Shown in pieces: positions 27,553 through 36,783 of a stretch of DNA of 64,000 bases. Source of the stretch: PMP191F sp047602185 (GTDB taxonomy: Bacteria > Bacteroidota > Bacteroidia > Chitinophagales > Chitinophagaceae); contig JASGHY010000001.1 in NCBI GenBank assembly GCA_047602185.1, positions 1,240,001-1,304,000 of the forward strand, given 5' to 3'. Under the pieces are notes generated by a model. That model saw only the letters and a list, made by a program, of their open reading frames with translations, searched no databases and was not told where the DNA came from. Position 1 is the first letter of the stretch, and every line of letters begins with the position of its first letter. The position numbers and the translations under genes are program-made.

Positions 27553-30093
27553 ATGACAACCTGTGATAATATCACTAACCTCAGTTCCAGCCAGGTTACC
27601 CGTGTTAAATTGCTGGGAACAGGCGTTGTATGCGGATTAGAAGTCTTTCGCGATACACAGTGTTTCATCAGCCTTACAAAAGGAGTAGGTGTTACCTCCG
27701 TAGGACACGTGATCTGCCTGCCCGATAAAACATTCAAATACTATCGTGAATATACTGCCGGGGCCGACTATTTCAATTCGCTTATCAATTGCAAACCCGG
27801 TACCCAACAAACAGTTACGGTATATGAACTGCTGGAGAACAGGCAGGAGGGCGCAACGTCCATTGTACCACAGGATGTAGCATCTATTGAAAAGCCTTTC
27901 CTGGAAGGTAAGGTAGTATTGCTGTACCTCGAAGATGAAGTAAAGATGGTGGTAAAGGTATTGCTGATCGATGAACTGGATATGTGGGCCATCTTAAAAT
28001 GTAAAGGCATTTTGCGGACCCATTGTATCCAGACAGAGCCACTGGAAGAGGAAGATATTTCCATTTTCGATAAAGAGCAGGAAGATTCACTACCTGGCGA
28101 AGAAGAGCTCTACAATGCTGTCAATAAAAAATACCTGATCCGCGCTATTGCTATCCGTCGCTTTGGGTATGGTGGTATTGATATTGGCGATCTGTATCCC
28201 GAAGATGCAGAAGAAAAGAATCTCAATCCCAATTTCAGTTTCGACAGCCAGGACGAGTTCTTTAAAGAATATGAGCTGCTGGTGGATGATGCGCTGGATA
28301 AGCTCGACAAAGGGATTGACAGGCTGCACAATCACTTTGGTTGTATGATCGATGCCTGTAGCTGCAATGAAAAAGAAGAAGACAAAGAAAGCCGCTCGCC
28401 TTGCAATCCTTTAAACCCGGACACCCAGGCAGATACCGGTTTGCAGGTGCACAATATCAAGATCTTTGATAGCTATTTTACGCTTATCAATAAAAAATGG
28501 TCGGTTTACAAAAGAAACGGCGCTCCGATAGAAAGCGTGCAGTACTTCTATGATTTTGTAAGAGACCTCGTAAAAACATTCAACGAACTGGTATTTGAGT
28601 TACAGGACCTGGTAGATGAATGCTGTCCTGACACAGACCTGTTTCCGCGTCACCTTATGCTGGGACGCATAAAAGAGGATGTTACTTTTCAGCCTTCTAT
28701 CTTCAGGCACTATTACCAGCAACCACCGGTGTACAATGACAATGCAGACCGTTTGCAGAAAGTGCGTTTACTGCACTGGCGCATGGTGATCATGATGAAA
28801 TGCTTTTATATCCCGGACTGGGAACTGGACGATCTGAGTGATGAAAGCTATTACGATGTACTGGCGATGGAAAATGAAAAGAAGGCAGCAGATGATCAGA
28901 CCGACTACCTGCCTGTACGCATTACACCCGGCAGGCTGTTCAGTGAAGCGTTGGGAAAACAGGCTATTCCTTTTTATTACAATCTTTCCAACAGCCCTTA
29001 CTCATTACAATACTACTGGGATTACAAAGCTGTAAAACACAACCGCGAAGATCATTTGCTTTCTTATTTCAGCAAAGAGCCTACAGGATATACCAATCGT
29101 GATTTTGTAGTAAACCCCTTTGTGTTCTCGCTGGATCAATATCCCTTTTACCGTATTGAAGGGCATACCGGCATGAAAGCAGATGATGCAGTAGCAGCCA
29201 TTAAAAACCTGCGTCGCAGGTTTGCACTGAGCTTTGATATTGTTGTAGCCACCTTTGCTGATCTCAAAAAACTCTTTGACGTCAATAATACCGAAGATAT
29301 TCCGGCTTACGGGCTGGAACACGTGGGCGGTGTACAGAAGGGGTACACGTTTATCCTGCTGTGCGATGAGAATAGTGAAGGCCGTATTATAGTAGGCGAC
29401 TTCCAGGTACCTTTTATGGTATTCAACAATGTCAAAAAGGACAATTCTAACCCCAATACACCCAGCCCTACAGATAATACCCGCGAAATAGAAGCCAAAT
29501 GGCAGGCTATTCAGCAAAAGGTAGGTGCCGCTACAAGAGCAGATGCGTTGCAGCAAACTGGCATGAATGAGCTGATGGAGAAGCGCTTTAAACAAATGGG
29601 TATCGCTTCTTATGAACAGGTAAGCAAACTGACCCCTGATGATATACCCGTACTTGCTGCAAAAATGCAGGTTAAAGAGGCGGAGATCAGCGCAGTATGG
29701 TTTACCAATGCTAAAAGCTTCATTTCAGTAATTGTAGCACCACAAACGGATGCAGAAAAATGGAAGGTGATCCAGGATAGGGTTGGCGTGGCTACAAAGG
29801 CTGATTCACTGCAACAGATAGCAGGCGTTACTGCTGCCATGGAAGCCTCTCTGCAAAAAGCAGGATTAAAGTCTTACGACCAGATAGCCAAATTGACCCG
29901 TGAAGACATCCCGGTGCTGGCCAAAACACTGAATGTAGAAGAGAAGGCCATCAATGAAGAATGGTTTAAAACGGCAGCAGAGCTTGCCAAAAGAAGTGTA
30001 AAGGAAATAGGAAGTGGTACACAAGGGCCATTGAAAAAAGATAAACCTGACACAGGTAATACAAATAAAACAAAAAAACGTCCTGATAAATAA
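27553..30093 (+). CDS. eCIS structural protein of unknown role with tandem helix-hairpin-helix-like repeats
   Basis: 846 residues, no signal peptide. The N-terminal part (SSQVTRVKLLGTGVVCGLEV ... VGHVICLPDKTFKYYREY) looks beta-rich and is reminiscent of proteins found beside Bacteroidota eCIS baseplate genes; I cannot name the family. The C terminus has two tandem repeats of about 80 residues (about 644-720 and 732-815), each of the form W-x-x-I-Q-x-(K/R)-V-G-x-A-(T)-(K/R)-A-D-(A/S)-L-Q-Q ... SY(E/D)Q(V/I)(S/A)KLT ... DIPVLA ... WF. They resemble helix-hairpin-helix (DUF4332-like) units. A Lys-rich tail ends the protein. Its place between wedge and tape-measure genes suggests a baseplate or fibre component. 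Confidence 0.6.
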   Translation: MTTCDNITNLSSSQVTRVKLLGTGVVCGLEVFRDTQCFISLTKGVGVTSVGHVICLPDKTFKYYREYTAGADYFNSLINCKPGTQQTVTVYELLENRQEGATSIVPQDVASIEKPFLEGKVVLLYLEDEVKMVVKVLLIDELDMWAILKCKGILRTHCIQTEPLEEEDISIFDKEQEDSLPGEEELYNAVNKKYLIRAIAIRRFGYGGIDIGDLYPEDAEEKNLNPNFSFDSQDEFFKEYELLVDDALDKLDKGIDRLHNHFGCMIDACSCNEKEEDKESRSPCNPLNPDTQADTGLQVHNIKIFDSYFTLINKKWSVYKRNGAPIESVQYFYDFVRDLVKTFNELVFELQDLVDECCPDTDLFPRHLMLGRIKEDVTFQPSIFRHYYQQPPVYNDNADRLQKVRLLHWRMVIMMKCFYIPDWELDDLSDESYYDVLAMENEKKAADDQTDYLPVRITPGRLFSEALGKQAIPFYYNLSNSPYSLQYYWDYKAVKHNREDHLLSYFSKEPTGYTNRDFVVNPFVFSLDQYPFYRIEGHTGMKADDAVAAIKNLRRRFALSFDIVVATFADLKKLFDVNNTEDIPAYGLEHVGGVQKGYTFILLCDENSEGRIIVGDFQVPFMVFNNVKKDNSNPNTPSPTDNTREIEAKWQAIQQKVGAATRADALQQTGMNELMEKRFKQMGIASYEQVSKLTPDDIPVLAAKMQVKEAEISAVWFTNAKSFISVIVAPQTDAEKWKVIQDRVGVATKADSLQQIAGVTAAMEASLQKAGLKSYDQIAKLTREDIPVLAKTLNVEEKAINEEWFKTAAELAKRSVKEIGSGTQGPLKKDKPDTGNTNKTKKRPDK

Positions 30094-30118
30094 TTGAAGG
30101 GCAACTGCAACAACAGGT

Positions 30119-31564
30119 ATGCAACCCGTACAACATACCATAAAAAAGTTTTCACTGGAGCTGCAACTGGATAAGACGGAAGGTGCTTACCAGTTGCAGC
30201 GTCGTGCTATAGCATTAATAAAGAATGACCTGCTTGCAGAGCTGAACAAAGTCTTAACTGAATGTTTCCCGGGTGAAGATTATATGCGCATTAACCTGCT
30301 GGAACTGAACCTCGGTACTATCAATACCGGCACCTTTGACAAGGCTTTTGCTGAAAGCTTTATTACAAGGTTAAAGGAAAAGCTGCAATTGATGCGTGCT
30401 GCTTCAATAGCAGGTATTGCTGATGAGAACGAGGTGCAATACGTTACGGCTAAAGTAAATGTACTGCATCAATTCTTGCATTTTCTCGCTAATGGAACGT
30501 TTGTTGCTCCCGGCAGGATCTTGCCCATTAGTCAGTGGCAGGAAGAAATAACACAGGCTCTTCGTGAAAAGCCCGGTGTCTTTGTTACCCTGGCCGACAG
30601 GTACAGACCTTTCTTCCGTGCAATGGCGCTGAGATTATCGTTACAGTTTGATGCAGCATTTATTGAAACGCTGTTAAGTATCCTGGTACCGGAGGCGGTC
30701 GTTCTGTTGCAACAGGTAAAACAACTTGAAAGCACAATACTGCAAAATGAAATAGCCAGAGTATTGCGCACAAGAATACGTACACTGTTATTCTTTTATG
30801 CAATACAATCAAAACCCAGGCCGGTAATTGAAACATTAAATATTGTAATTGCTTTATTAAAGGCTGTATCCTCCAATCCTCCTGCTTCCCGCAGCATTGT
30901 AGCGATCCCTGCTGCATTGGCGACCTTACTGCAACCTGTGTACAACGACCAGGTAATACCTGTAACTAAGGCTGCACCCTCAGGCAATCCGGAGAAAGAA
31001 ATTAAAACAGCAGCACAGGAAAATAATGTAACAATTGAAACACCCCTGCCTTCGGAAGAAGGTGTTTTTGTTGATAATGCCGGGCTGGTGTTATTACATC
31101 CCTTCCTTACAAACTTCTTTGCTGCATTACAGTTGGTAAAGGACAACCAGTTTGTTGACGAAGCAGCGCAATGGAAAGCTGTGCACCTGTTGCAATACCT
31201 GGCCACTGGCGAAGAGCAGGTTCCTGAATATTGCGAATCACTCAATAAAATACTCTGCGGCTTAACTGCTGAAGAACCTGTTGATCGGTTTGTAGAATTA
31301 TCTGATGCAGAAAAACAGGAAGCCCGTGAGTTATTACAGGCAGTAGTAGGTCACTGGACTGCTTTAAAAAGCAGTTCTCCGGAAGCATTGCAGGAAACAT
31401 TTTTACAACGAAAAGGCAAACTACGGTTTGTGGAAACAGATAATTACTGGAAGCTGCAGGTAGAGCAGAAGGCATTTGACATCCTGCTCGATAAACTACC
31501 CTGGGGCTTCTCTTACATCCAGCTACCCTGGATGCAATATCCTTTAACCACGGAATGGCAATAG
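30119..31564 (+). CDS. eCIS tape-measure protein (CIS_TMP)
   Basis: 481 residues. The C-terminal region matches the contractile-injection tape-measure family: GLVLLHPFLTNFFAALQLV, WKAVHLLQYLATGEEQVPEY, ALQETFLQRKGKLRF and the final LPWGFSYIQLPWMQYPL. It is helical throughout, with the N-terminal IKKFSLELQLDKTEGAYQL. In Afp/PVC the equivalent (Afp14/Pvc14) sets tube length. It is the last structural gene before the cargo array and is followed by a GC-rich hairpin. Confidence 0.88.
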   Translation: MQPVQHTIKKFSLELQLDKTEGAYQLQRRAIALIKNDLLAELNKVLTECFPGEDYMRINLLELNLGTINTGTFDKAFAESFITRLKEKLQLMRAASIAGIADENEVQYVTAKVNVLHQFLHFLANGTFVAPGRILPISQWQEEITQALREKPGVFVTLADRYRPFFRAMALRLSLQFDAAFIETLLSILVPEAVVLLQQVKQLESTILQNEIARVLRTRIRTLLFFYAIQSKPRPVIETLNIVIALLKAVSSNPPASRSIVAIPAALATLLQPVYNDQVIPVTKAAPSGNPEKEIKTAAQENNVTIETPLPSEEGVFVDNAGLVLLHPFLTNFFAALQLVKDNQFVDEAAQWKAVHLLQYLATGEEQVPEYCESLNKILCGLTAEEPVDRFVELSDAEKQEARELLQAVVGHWTALKSSSPEALQETFLQRKGKLRFVETDNYWKLQVEQKAFDILLDKLPWGFSYIQLPWMQYPLTTEWQ

Positions 31565-31600
31565 CTCATTCAAAGTGGTTAGTTAGTAGCCGTTATGGCC

Positions 31601-31624
31601 CCGGCGGGTGTGCTCACCCGCCGG
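31601..31624. other. Perfect GC-rich hairpin at the structural/cargo junction
   Basis: CCGGCGGGTG / TGCT / CACCCGCCGG, a 10-bp stem with a 4-nt loop, 36 bp after the tape-measure stop and 57 bp before the first cargo start. There is no T tract, so it is not a canonical terminator. An mRNA processing or stability element, or an attenuator separating structural from cargo expression, is inferred. Confidence 0.6.
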
Positions 31625-31680
31625 AATCAACGATCTTAACTAAACGACACCGATAGCCAATATCCTTTAAAGTATTGTGT

Positions 31681-33033
31681 ATGCAAACCTTCGCTTACAG
31701 ACAAGCTGCTCCTTCAACGTCTAAAAACAATGGAATGTTTTCAGGCAGGGTTTCGTCTGCTGTACATACTCCCTTTATTCAGCCTAAGCTATCAGTAAAT
31801 GATCCCGGTGATCAATACGAAAAAGAAGCAGATACCATAGCCGATAAAGTAGTAAGTATGGAACAGCCTGCCATACAGACAAAACCTTTGCCTGTTACTG
31901 CTGTTCAACGTAAATGTGCCGCCTGTGAAGAAAAAGATAAGAAAGCGCAACGCAAAGAAACCAACAGTGCTCCGGTAAATGATAATAGTACTTCGTTAGA
32001 TAGTTATGTAAGCAATATTTCAGGAAAAGGACAGGCATTGTCCAACGGGGTACGCAGTTTCTATGAGCCACGTTTTGGTCAGGATTTCAGTAATGTTCGC
32101 ATCCATACAGATACCGTTGCTGCCAAGTCTGCACAATCCATTAATGCGCTGGCCTATACTACAGGTAATAACATTGTTTTCAACAGTGGACAATATGCAC
32201 CTGACAGTACCGGTGGTAAAAAGCTACTGGCCCATGAATTAACACATGTGGTACAGCAACAGGGAAATGTGCAGCCCAAATCAATACAACGCTGGAGCTG
32301 GAGAGACTTTGGAATAGGTGCAGGCGTAGGCGCTGGTATAGGAGGAATAGCCGGAGGTATTATTGGCGGTGTAGCAGGCGGTCCGGCGGGTGCAGCAGCA
32401 GGTGTTGCAATTGGTGGTTTGATTGGCAGTGGTATTGGTGGTGTTATCGGGGGACTGGCAGGAGGTGGCGGTAGCGGCAGTGGAGCTGCAAGTGCTGCCA
32501 GTACACGCACGGTAACTATCAACATATCGGTTGTGCAGGGAGCTACAGACAACTCTGCCCGCGATATACAAACCAGCAATGCCATCTTTACGCGGAATAA
32601 TTGTAATGTGAGGGTTGCCGCAGGTACCAATGTGCCCATTACCGGTGCGCAGGCTACAAGTGTGCTGGGCCCCGATAATAAACTGGAAGAACCCAGCGGC
32701 GATACCTCCAGTGCAGAGGAGCAGATCCTCACTGCAATCAACAGGGGTGCCGGCAGGCTCACAGCCTATTATGTGCCGGCCTTTAACCCGTCAAAACGTG
32801 GCACCAGTTTACAACAGGCAGCACATGGTGTACCTGATTCACTCGTAATGTGTGATGTTGCGGCTTCTGATACCTTCACCCATGAACTCTGTCATATTCT
32901 TACACGGAACAGGCAGCATCAAACAGATCCGGATAACCTGATGACTGATGGTGGTACCAGGAATATTGGTGTCGATAATCTAACGCCGGCACAGTGTACC
33001 GCTATCAATACAGCCACCAATTATCCTCAATAA
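31681..33033 (+). CDS. eCIS cargo 1: eCIS_core (DUF4157) + glycine-zipper + zinc-peptidase-like domain
   Basis: 450 residues from ATG 31681 (a TTG two codons upstream is unlikely). Leader FIQPKLSVNDPGDQYEKEAD, one CxxC unit (QRKCAACEEKDKKAQRKE), then eCIS_core with HELTH at H185. Next is a glycine-zipper hydrophobic stretch of about 60 residues (GIGAGVGAGIGGIAGGIIGG and on), which could insert in membranes. The C-terminal domain has HELCH (H401, H405), H413 and a DNLM sequence (M421) like a metzincin Met-turn, so a zinc peptidase is likely, although the HELCHILTRNRQH spacing (third His at +12) is not the standard +10. Putative injected toxin; substrate unknown. Confidence 0.8.
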   Translation: MQTFAYRQAAPSTSKNNGMFSGRVSSAVHTPFIQPKLSVNDPGDQYEKEADTIADKVVSMEQPAIQTKPLPVTAVQRKCAACEEKDKKAQRKETNSAPVNDNSTSLDSYVSNISGKGQALSNGVRSFYEPRFGQDFSNVRIHTDTVAAKSAQSINALAYTTGNNIVFNSGQYAPDSTGGKKLLAHELTHVVQQQGNVQPKSIQRWSWRDFGIGAGVGAGIGGIAGGIIGGVAGGPAGAAAGVAIGGLIGSGIGGVIGGLAGGGGSGSGAASAASTRTVTINISVVQGATDNSARDIQTSNAIFTRNNCNVRVAAGTNVPITGAQATSVLGPDNKLEEPSGDTSSAEEQILTAINRGAGRLTAYYVPAFNPSKRGTSLQQAAHGVPDSLVMCDVAASDTFTHELCHILTRNRQHQTDPDNLMTDGGTRNIGVDNLTPAQCTAINTATNYPQ

Positions 33034-33039
33034 TATTTA

Positions 33040-34566
33040 ATGCAGGAATTTAAACCATATAGCCAATCTGCTGACTCAAAAAAAGAGGCTTCCAATACCA
33101 GCCCGGTATTTATACAGCCAAAACTTACAGTTAATGAGCCGGGTGATGCCAGTGAGCAGGAAGCTGACAGGGTAGCAGAGCAGGTAGTACAGTCCGGTCC
33201 AACTAACACTTTTCACTCCAAATCGCTTTCTATAAACCCTGTACAACGTAAAGAAACAAATACCGGCGCCACCGGTGATAGTTCCTCCTCATTAGATAGC
33301 TATGTTAATGGCCTTTCAGGCAAAGGAGAAATGCTTTCACCGGAATTACGCAGCTATTACGAACCTCGCTTTGGACAGGATTTCAGTAATGTACGTGTTC
33401 ATACAGATGGTGGAGCAGCCAGTTCTGCGCAGTCTATCAATGCGCTGGCCTATACCTCTGGTAATAATATTGTTTTTAACAACGGGCAATATGCTCCCGG
33501 TAGCACCGGTGGTAAAAAACTACTGGCGCATGAATTAACGCACGTAGTGCAGCAACAACAAACTCCCACCCAGGTGCAACGGCAAACCTGTAATTCACCA
33601 CACGACAAAATGGTAGCAGAAGATGCCAGGCGCAAACTTGCACAGTTAGAACCGGAACTGGACAAAATGCAGGAGAAAAGACTGGATCTGGACAGGGAGA
33701 GAGCCCTTGTCAGGGACAATAGGGCAAGATTAGATAAGGACACTGATGACGCTTCTGCGGATTATAAGCGAAAAGCAGAAGAAAGAAATATGGATAAACT
33801 GAATAAGGCGCCCGTTAAGGTTACTGTAACCGGCGGTACCATTGTTTTCAATATAAAATTCCAGGCATTCTTTCACGATCCGGCAATGAAAAAACAGATA
33901 ACTGCACTCAAACAAACAATGCAGCAGGGCATTGACCTGGTATGGAACCAAACGATAAAAAAAGGAGTTTTTGCCGACAGAAAATTTGTAGTGCAGGCCG
34001 ATGTTACTCAAATTGATTCTTTATCACAGCGAAGCAATGATGCATGGCTCATTGAAATAAGGGCTGATAATAATGCTAAAGTTGTTCATGCAGGTTGTAA
34101 ACTTGACCAGCCCGAACCCGGAGTGTTTACTTCTGTTACAGACCCGCTTTGTGACAATGGCGTAATGAATATTCCACCAGCCCATATTACCAATGCGGGT
34201 ATTCTCGGGCATGAAATGCTGCATCTGTTTGGGTTAATAGATCGATATGTCTCATTTACAGATATCGATACAAAAACAAAAAAGAAGACTGTTACAATGC
34301 AATCAACCCGCAATGTAAGTGGCAGAAAAGATCCATTGGGGGCCGATGATGGAACGATCCTGTCTGAAGACCTGCAATATATTTTTGATGAGTTTGGTGT
34401 GTATGGTCAGGAACGCGATAAAGCCACGCCCCGCTATTCGCTGGTGGAAAGAGAAGTGTGGCGACTGAGGAAAATTGTAGAAACCGGATGTGATGAAAAT
34501 TCATTATTGCCAATACGTAAAGATTTCAATGATAAAATAATTAAAAGCGCAGAAGATCTTGATTGA
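33040..34566 (+). CDS. eCIS cargo 2: eCIS_core + coiled-coil + HExxHxxGxxD metallopeptidase-like domain
   Basis: 508 residues, starting 6 bp after cargo 1. Leader FIQPKLTVNEPGDASEQEAD, then PVQRKETN with no CxxC unit, the only core protein in the array without one. eCIS_core has HELTH at H164. A charged coiled-coil spans about 205-250 (LDKMQEKRLDLDRERALVRD). The C-terminal domain carries HEMLHLFGLIDRY (H391, H395, D401), a HExxHxxGxxD zinc site, and a preceding segment (FFHDPAMKKQITALKQTMQQ) like that of the 50333 protein. Probable zinc metallopeptidase effector. Confidence 0.8.
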   Translation: MQEFKPYSQSADSKKEASNTSPVFIQPKLTVNEPGDASEQEADRVAEQVVQSGPTNTFHSKSLSINPVQRKETNTGATGDSSSSLDSYVNGLSGKGEMLSPELRSYYEPRFGQDFSNVRVHTDGGAASSAQSINALAYTSGNNIVFNNGQYAPGSTGGKKLLAHELTHVVQQQQTPTQVQRQTCNSPHDKMVAEDARRKLAQLEPELDKMQEKRLDLDRERALVRDNRARLDKDTDDASADYKRKAEERNMDKLNKAPVKVTVTGGTIVFNIKFQAFFHDPAMKKQITALKQTMQQGIDLVWNQTIKKGVFADRKFVVQADVTQIDSLSQRSNDAWLIEIRADNNAKVVHAGCKLDQPEPGVFTSVTDPLCDNGVMNIPPAHITNAGILGHEMLHLFGLIDRYVSFTDIDTKTKKKTVTMQSTRNVSGRKDPLGADDGTILSEDLQYIFDEFGVYGQERDKATPRYSLVEREVWRLRKIVETGCDENSLLPIRKDFNDKIIKSAEDLD

Positions 34567-34582
34567 GCCTGAAAAGTAACAC

Positions 34583-36769
34583 ATGCACACACATCAGCAA
34601 AATACAGGTGTTAATATTACACCGGCAAAAAGAACAGCTTTTTTTCAGGCAAAACTATCTGTCAATCAGCCCAACGATGTATATGAACAGGAGGCTGACC
34701 GTGTAGCAGAAAAAGTAGTACAGGCAAAAACAGATGACGTTTTTTTTGCACCAAAACCACTTGCTATTACCCCTGTACAACGTAAATGTGCAGCTTGTGA
34801 AGAAGAAGAAAAGAAGGGCGTACAACGAAAATGTAAAGATTGTGAAGAGAAAGATAAAAAAGCGCAACGCAAAGAAGCCAGCGATAATGCAGTAAGTAAC
34901 ACCTCTTCATTAGACAACTATGTAAGTAGTATTTCCGGTAGTGGGCAGTCTCTTTCCAATGAGGTGCGTAATTATTATGAGCCACGTATAGGTTATGACT
35001 TTGGTAATGTACGTGTTCATACCGATACGCAGGCTGCAAAGTCTGCGCAGTCCATCAACGCCCTGGCTTACACCACCGGTAATAATATTGTTTTTAACAG
35101 TGGACAATATGCCCCGGAAACCAGCAGTGGCAAGAAATTACTGGCACATGAATTAACACATGTAGTGCAACAGGGGAATGTTCATACGAACGGGGTGTCC
35201 CGTTCGGTAATACAACGAAGGGTAATAAGTGAAGACTTTGCCACAGCGGTATTTCTGCCGGGGCCTTTGTGGGATGTACATCTGGTAATTACCCATGCAC
35301 CGGATGCTGATACGGAACAACTGGATGATTTTATTGACGCCTGTCATAGCGGCGTACAAAATGCAGCAACGTCTATGGGACAAAACCCGGGTGTAAGAAG
35401 GAACAGGTTCTCTATCCGTATGAGATTCCGTCGCAGGTTCGATTATGGAGATGTTTCTCATGAGGCGTATACTCAGGCAATAGCATCTGTACGACCTACC
35501 ACACCGGCAGTACCGGCAGATACAAGAACAGATGCGCAGCCTCATGCATCTTCACCGGCACGCACACCTCCACTAAGTGCCTCTGTAGAGCAACCTGCTC
35601 CCGGGGAAACAAGAGAACAGAGAATTCAACGACAATGGAGAACAACTATGAGTGTTTTGAGCAGGGTAGTAGCAGATGCAGATAGGGAGGGGTATGGCAG
35701 AGTAATATTAAATATAGAAAACAATGGTCAGGAAATTATTCCCGGCTTTGCTAAAGAAGAACCCTCTGCCTCCAGATCTTCAGGAAGGGTATCTGCAGAA
35801 ACAGTAAGGCAAACACTTTCCACCTTTACCGATACAGTAACAGAGCGGGCCGGTAACTGGGAGATTGTATATGTAAGAGATACCAGGGATGGAATGATCT
35901 TTAACCGATTCTCCCATGTTGTAGTACCCACTCCCGGTTCGGCAGCGATCAGTGAAGCTGAAGAAATGCGCAGACTGGGAATACCGGACAGAAGACAAAT
36001 TTATGGTCAGATCTTTCAACAGGCTGAAAGAGAATTGAGAGCAGCAGGTATTATGATTGCCGGTTTTACTATTGAGCAACTGGTACTATGGGTGGCAGGA
36101 GGTGTATTGTTCAGGGCATTAGGGTTGTTAGGTAGAGGTGCACTTTCTGCATTCCCCAAGATCAGCGCTTTATTGGCAAGAGGGAATACGACTGTATTTG
36201 CAAGGGGGCTTGAAGCTCTGGCCGGAGTAGAGCGCGAAGAATTTGCCTTGTTGATGCAACGGGTTGAAACCGGTACTATAACAGCGGCAGAGCAAACACG
36301 ACTTACAGGTTTTCTTGCCAGGGTTGAAGCTGCTTTACCTGTAGCCCTACGTAGCAGTACAAGATCAATTATACAATTGGCAGAGCAGGCAGGGGTAAGG
36401 GCTGAAATCGAAACCGGGAGAATAGCTGTTGTATTACATGGTACTACAGAAACGGTTGCTACTTCGATGGTCGAAAATATAGGAGCGTCGTTAAGCACCT
36501 CTGGTGGCAATTTTGGCGGACGATTATTTACTGCAACGGATTTTCGTGTAATAGATGAGTTTGCTGCACGCACAGTGACCAGGCAGGGAGGGCAGCAGGG
36601 TATAGTTGGTATTGCTATGTCCGAAGAAACAATGGCAGTCCTACGTCAGCGGGGTATGGTAAGATCCGGGCTGCCTATCGCAGACAGACCTGGCATGTAT
36701 GAGACGATATTTGAACCAGGAGCTATTGAAATACTTAACAGGGAAGGCTTCTTCTTTATTGTGTATTAA
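34583..36769 (+). CDS. eCIS cargo 3: eCIS_core + hydrophobic helix + ADP-ribosyltransferase-like C terminus
   Basis: 728 residues. Leader FQAKLSVNQPNDVYEQEADR, two CxxC units (RKCAACEEEEKKGVQRKC, KDCEEKDKKAQRKE) and eCIS_core with HELTH at H189. A middle region of about 220-430 is unassigned. A hydrophobic segment follows at about 489-515 (MIAGFTIEQLVLWVAGGVLF). The C-terminal 120 residues (about 615-728) read VVLHGTTE ... GGNFGGRLFTATDF ... MYETIFEPGAIEILNREGFF. The HGT motif (H619), FTATD strand and late Glu residues resemble ADP-ribosyltransferase-type toxin folds (PARP/DUF3990-like). The toxin class is inferred from pattern only. Confidence 0.72.
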   Translation: MHTHQQNTGVNITPAKRTAFFQAKLSVNQPNDVYEQEADRVAEKVVQAKTDDVFFAPKPLAITPVQRKCAACEEEEKKGVQRKCKDCEEKDKKAQRKEASDNAVSNTSSLDNYVSSISGSGQSLSNEVRNYYEPRIGYDFGNVRVHTDTQAAKSAQSINALAYTTGNNIVFNSGQYAPETSSGKKLLAHELTHVVQQGNVHTNGVSRSVIQRRVISEDFATAVFLPGPLWDVHLVITHAPDADTEQLDDFIDACHSGVQNAATSMGQNPGVRRNRFSIRMRFRRRFDYGDVSHEAYTQAIASVRPTTPAVPADTRTDAQPHASSPARTPPLSASVEQPAPGETREQRIQRQWRTTMSVLSRVVADADREGYGRVILNIENNGQEIIPGFAKEEPSASRSSGRVSAETVRQTLSTFTDTVTERAGNWEIVYVRDTRDGMIFNRFSHVVVPTPGSAAISEAEEMRRLGIPDRRQIYGQIFQQAERELRAAGIMIAGFTIEQLVLWVAGGVLFRALGLLGRGALSAFPKISALLARGNTTVFARGLEALAGVEREEFALLMQRVETGTITAAEQTRLTGFLARVEAALPVALRSSTRSIIQLAEQAGVRAEIETGRIAVVLHGTTETVATSMVENIGASLSTSGGNFGGRLFTATDFRVIDEFAARTVTRQGGQQGIVGIAMSEETMAVLRQRGMVRSGLPIADRPGMYETIFEPGAIEILNREGFFFIVY

Positions 36770-36783
36770 TAATTAAAACAAAA

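Noticed and set aside
32311..32490. Collagen-like or structural reading of the glycine-rich stretch in cargo 1
   Set aside because: Spacing is G-x-G and G-G with Ile/Val/Ala and no Pro triplets, so it is a glycine zipper and not a collagen-like repeat.
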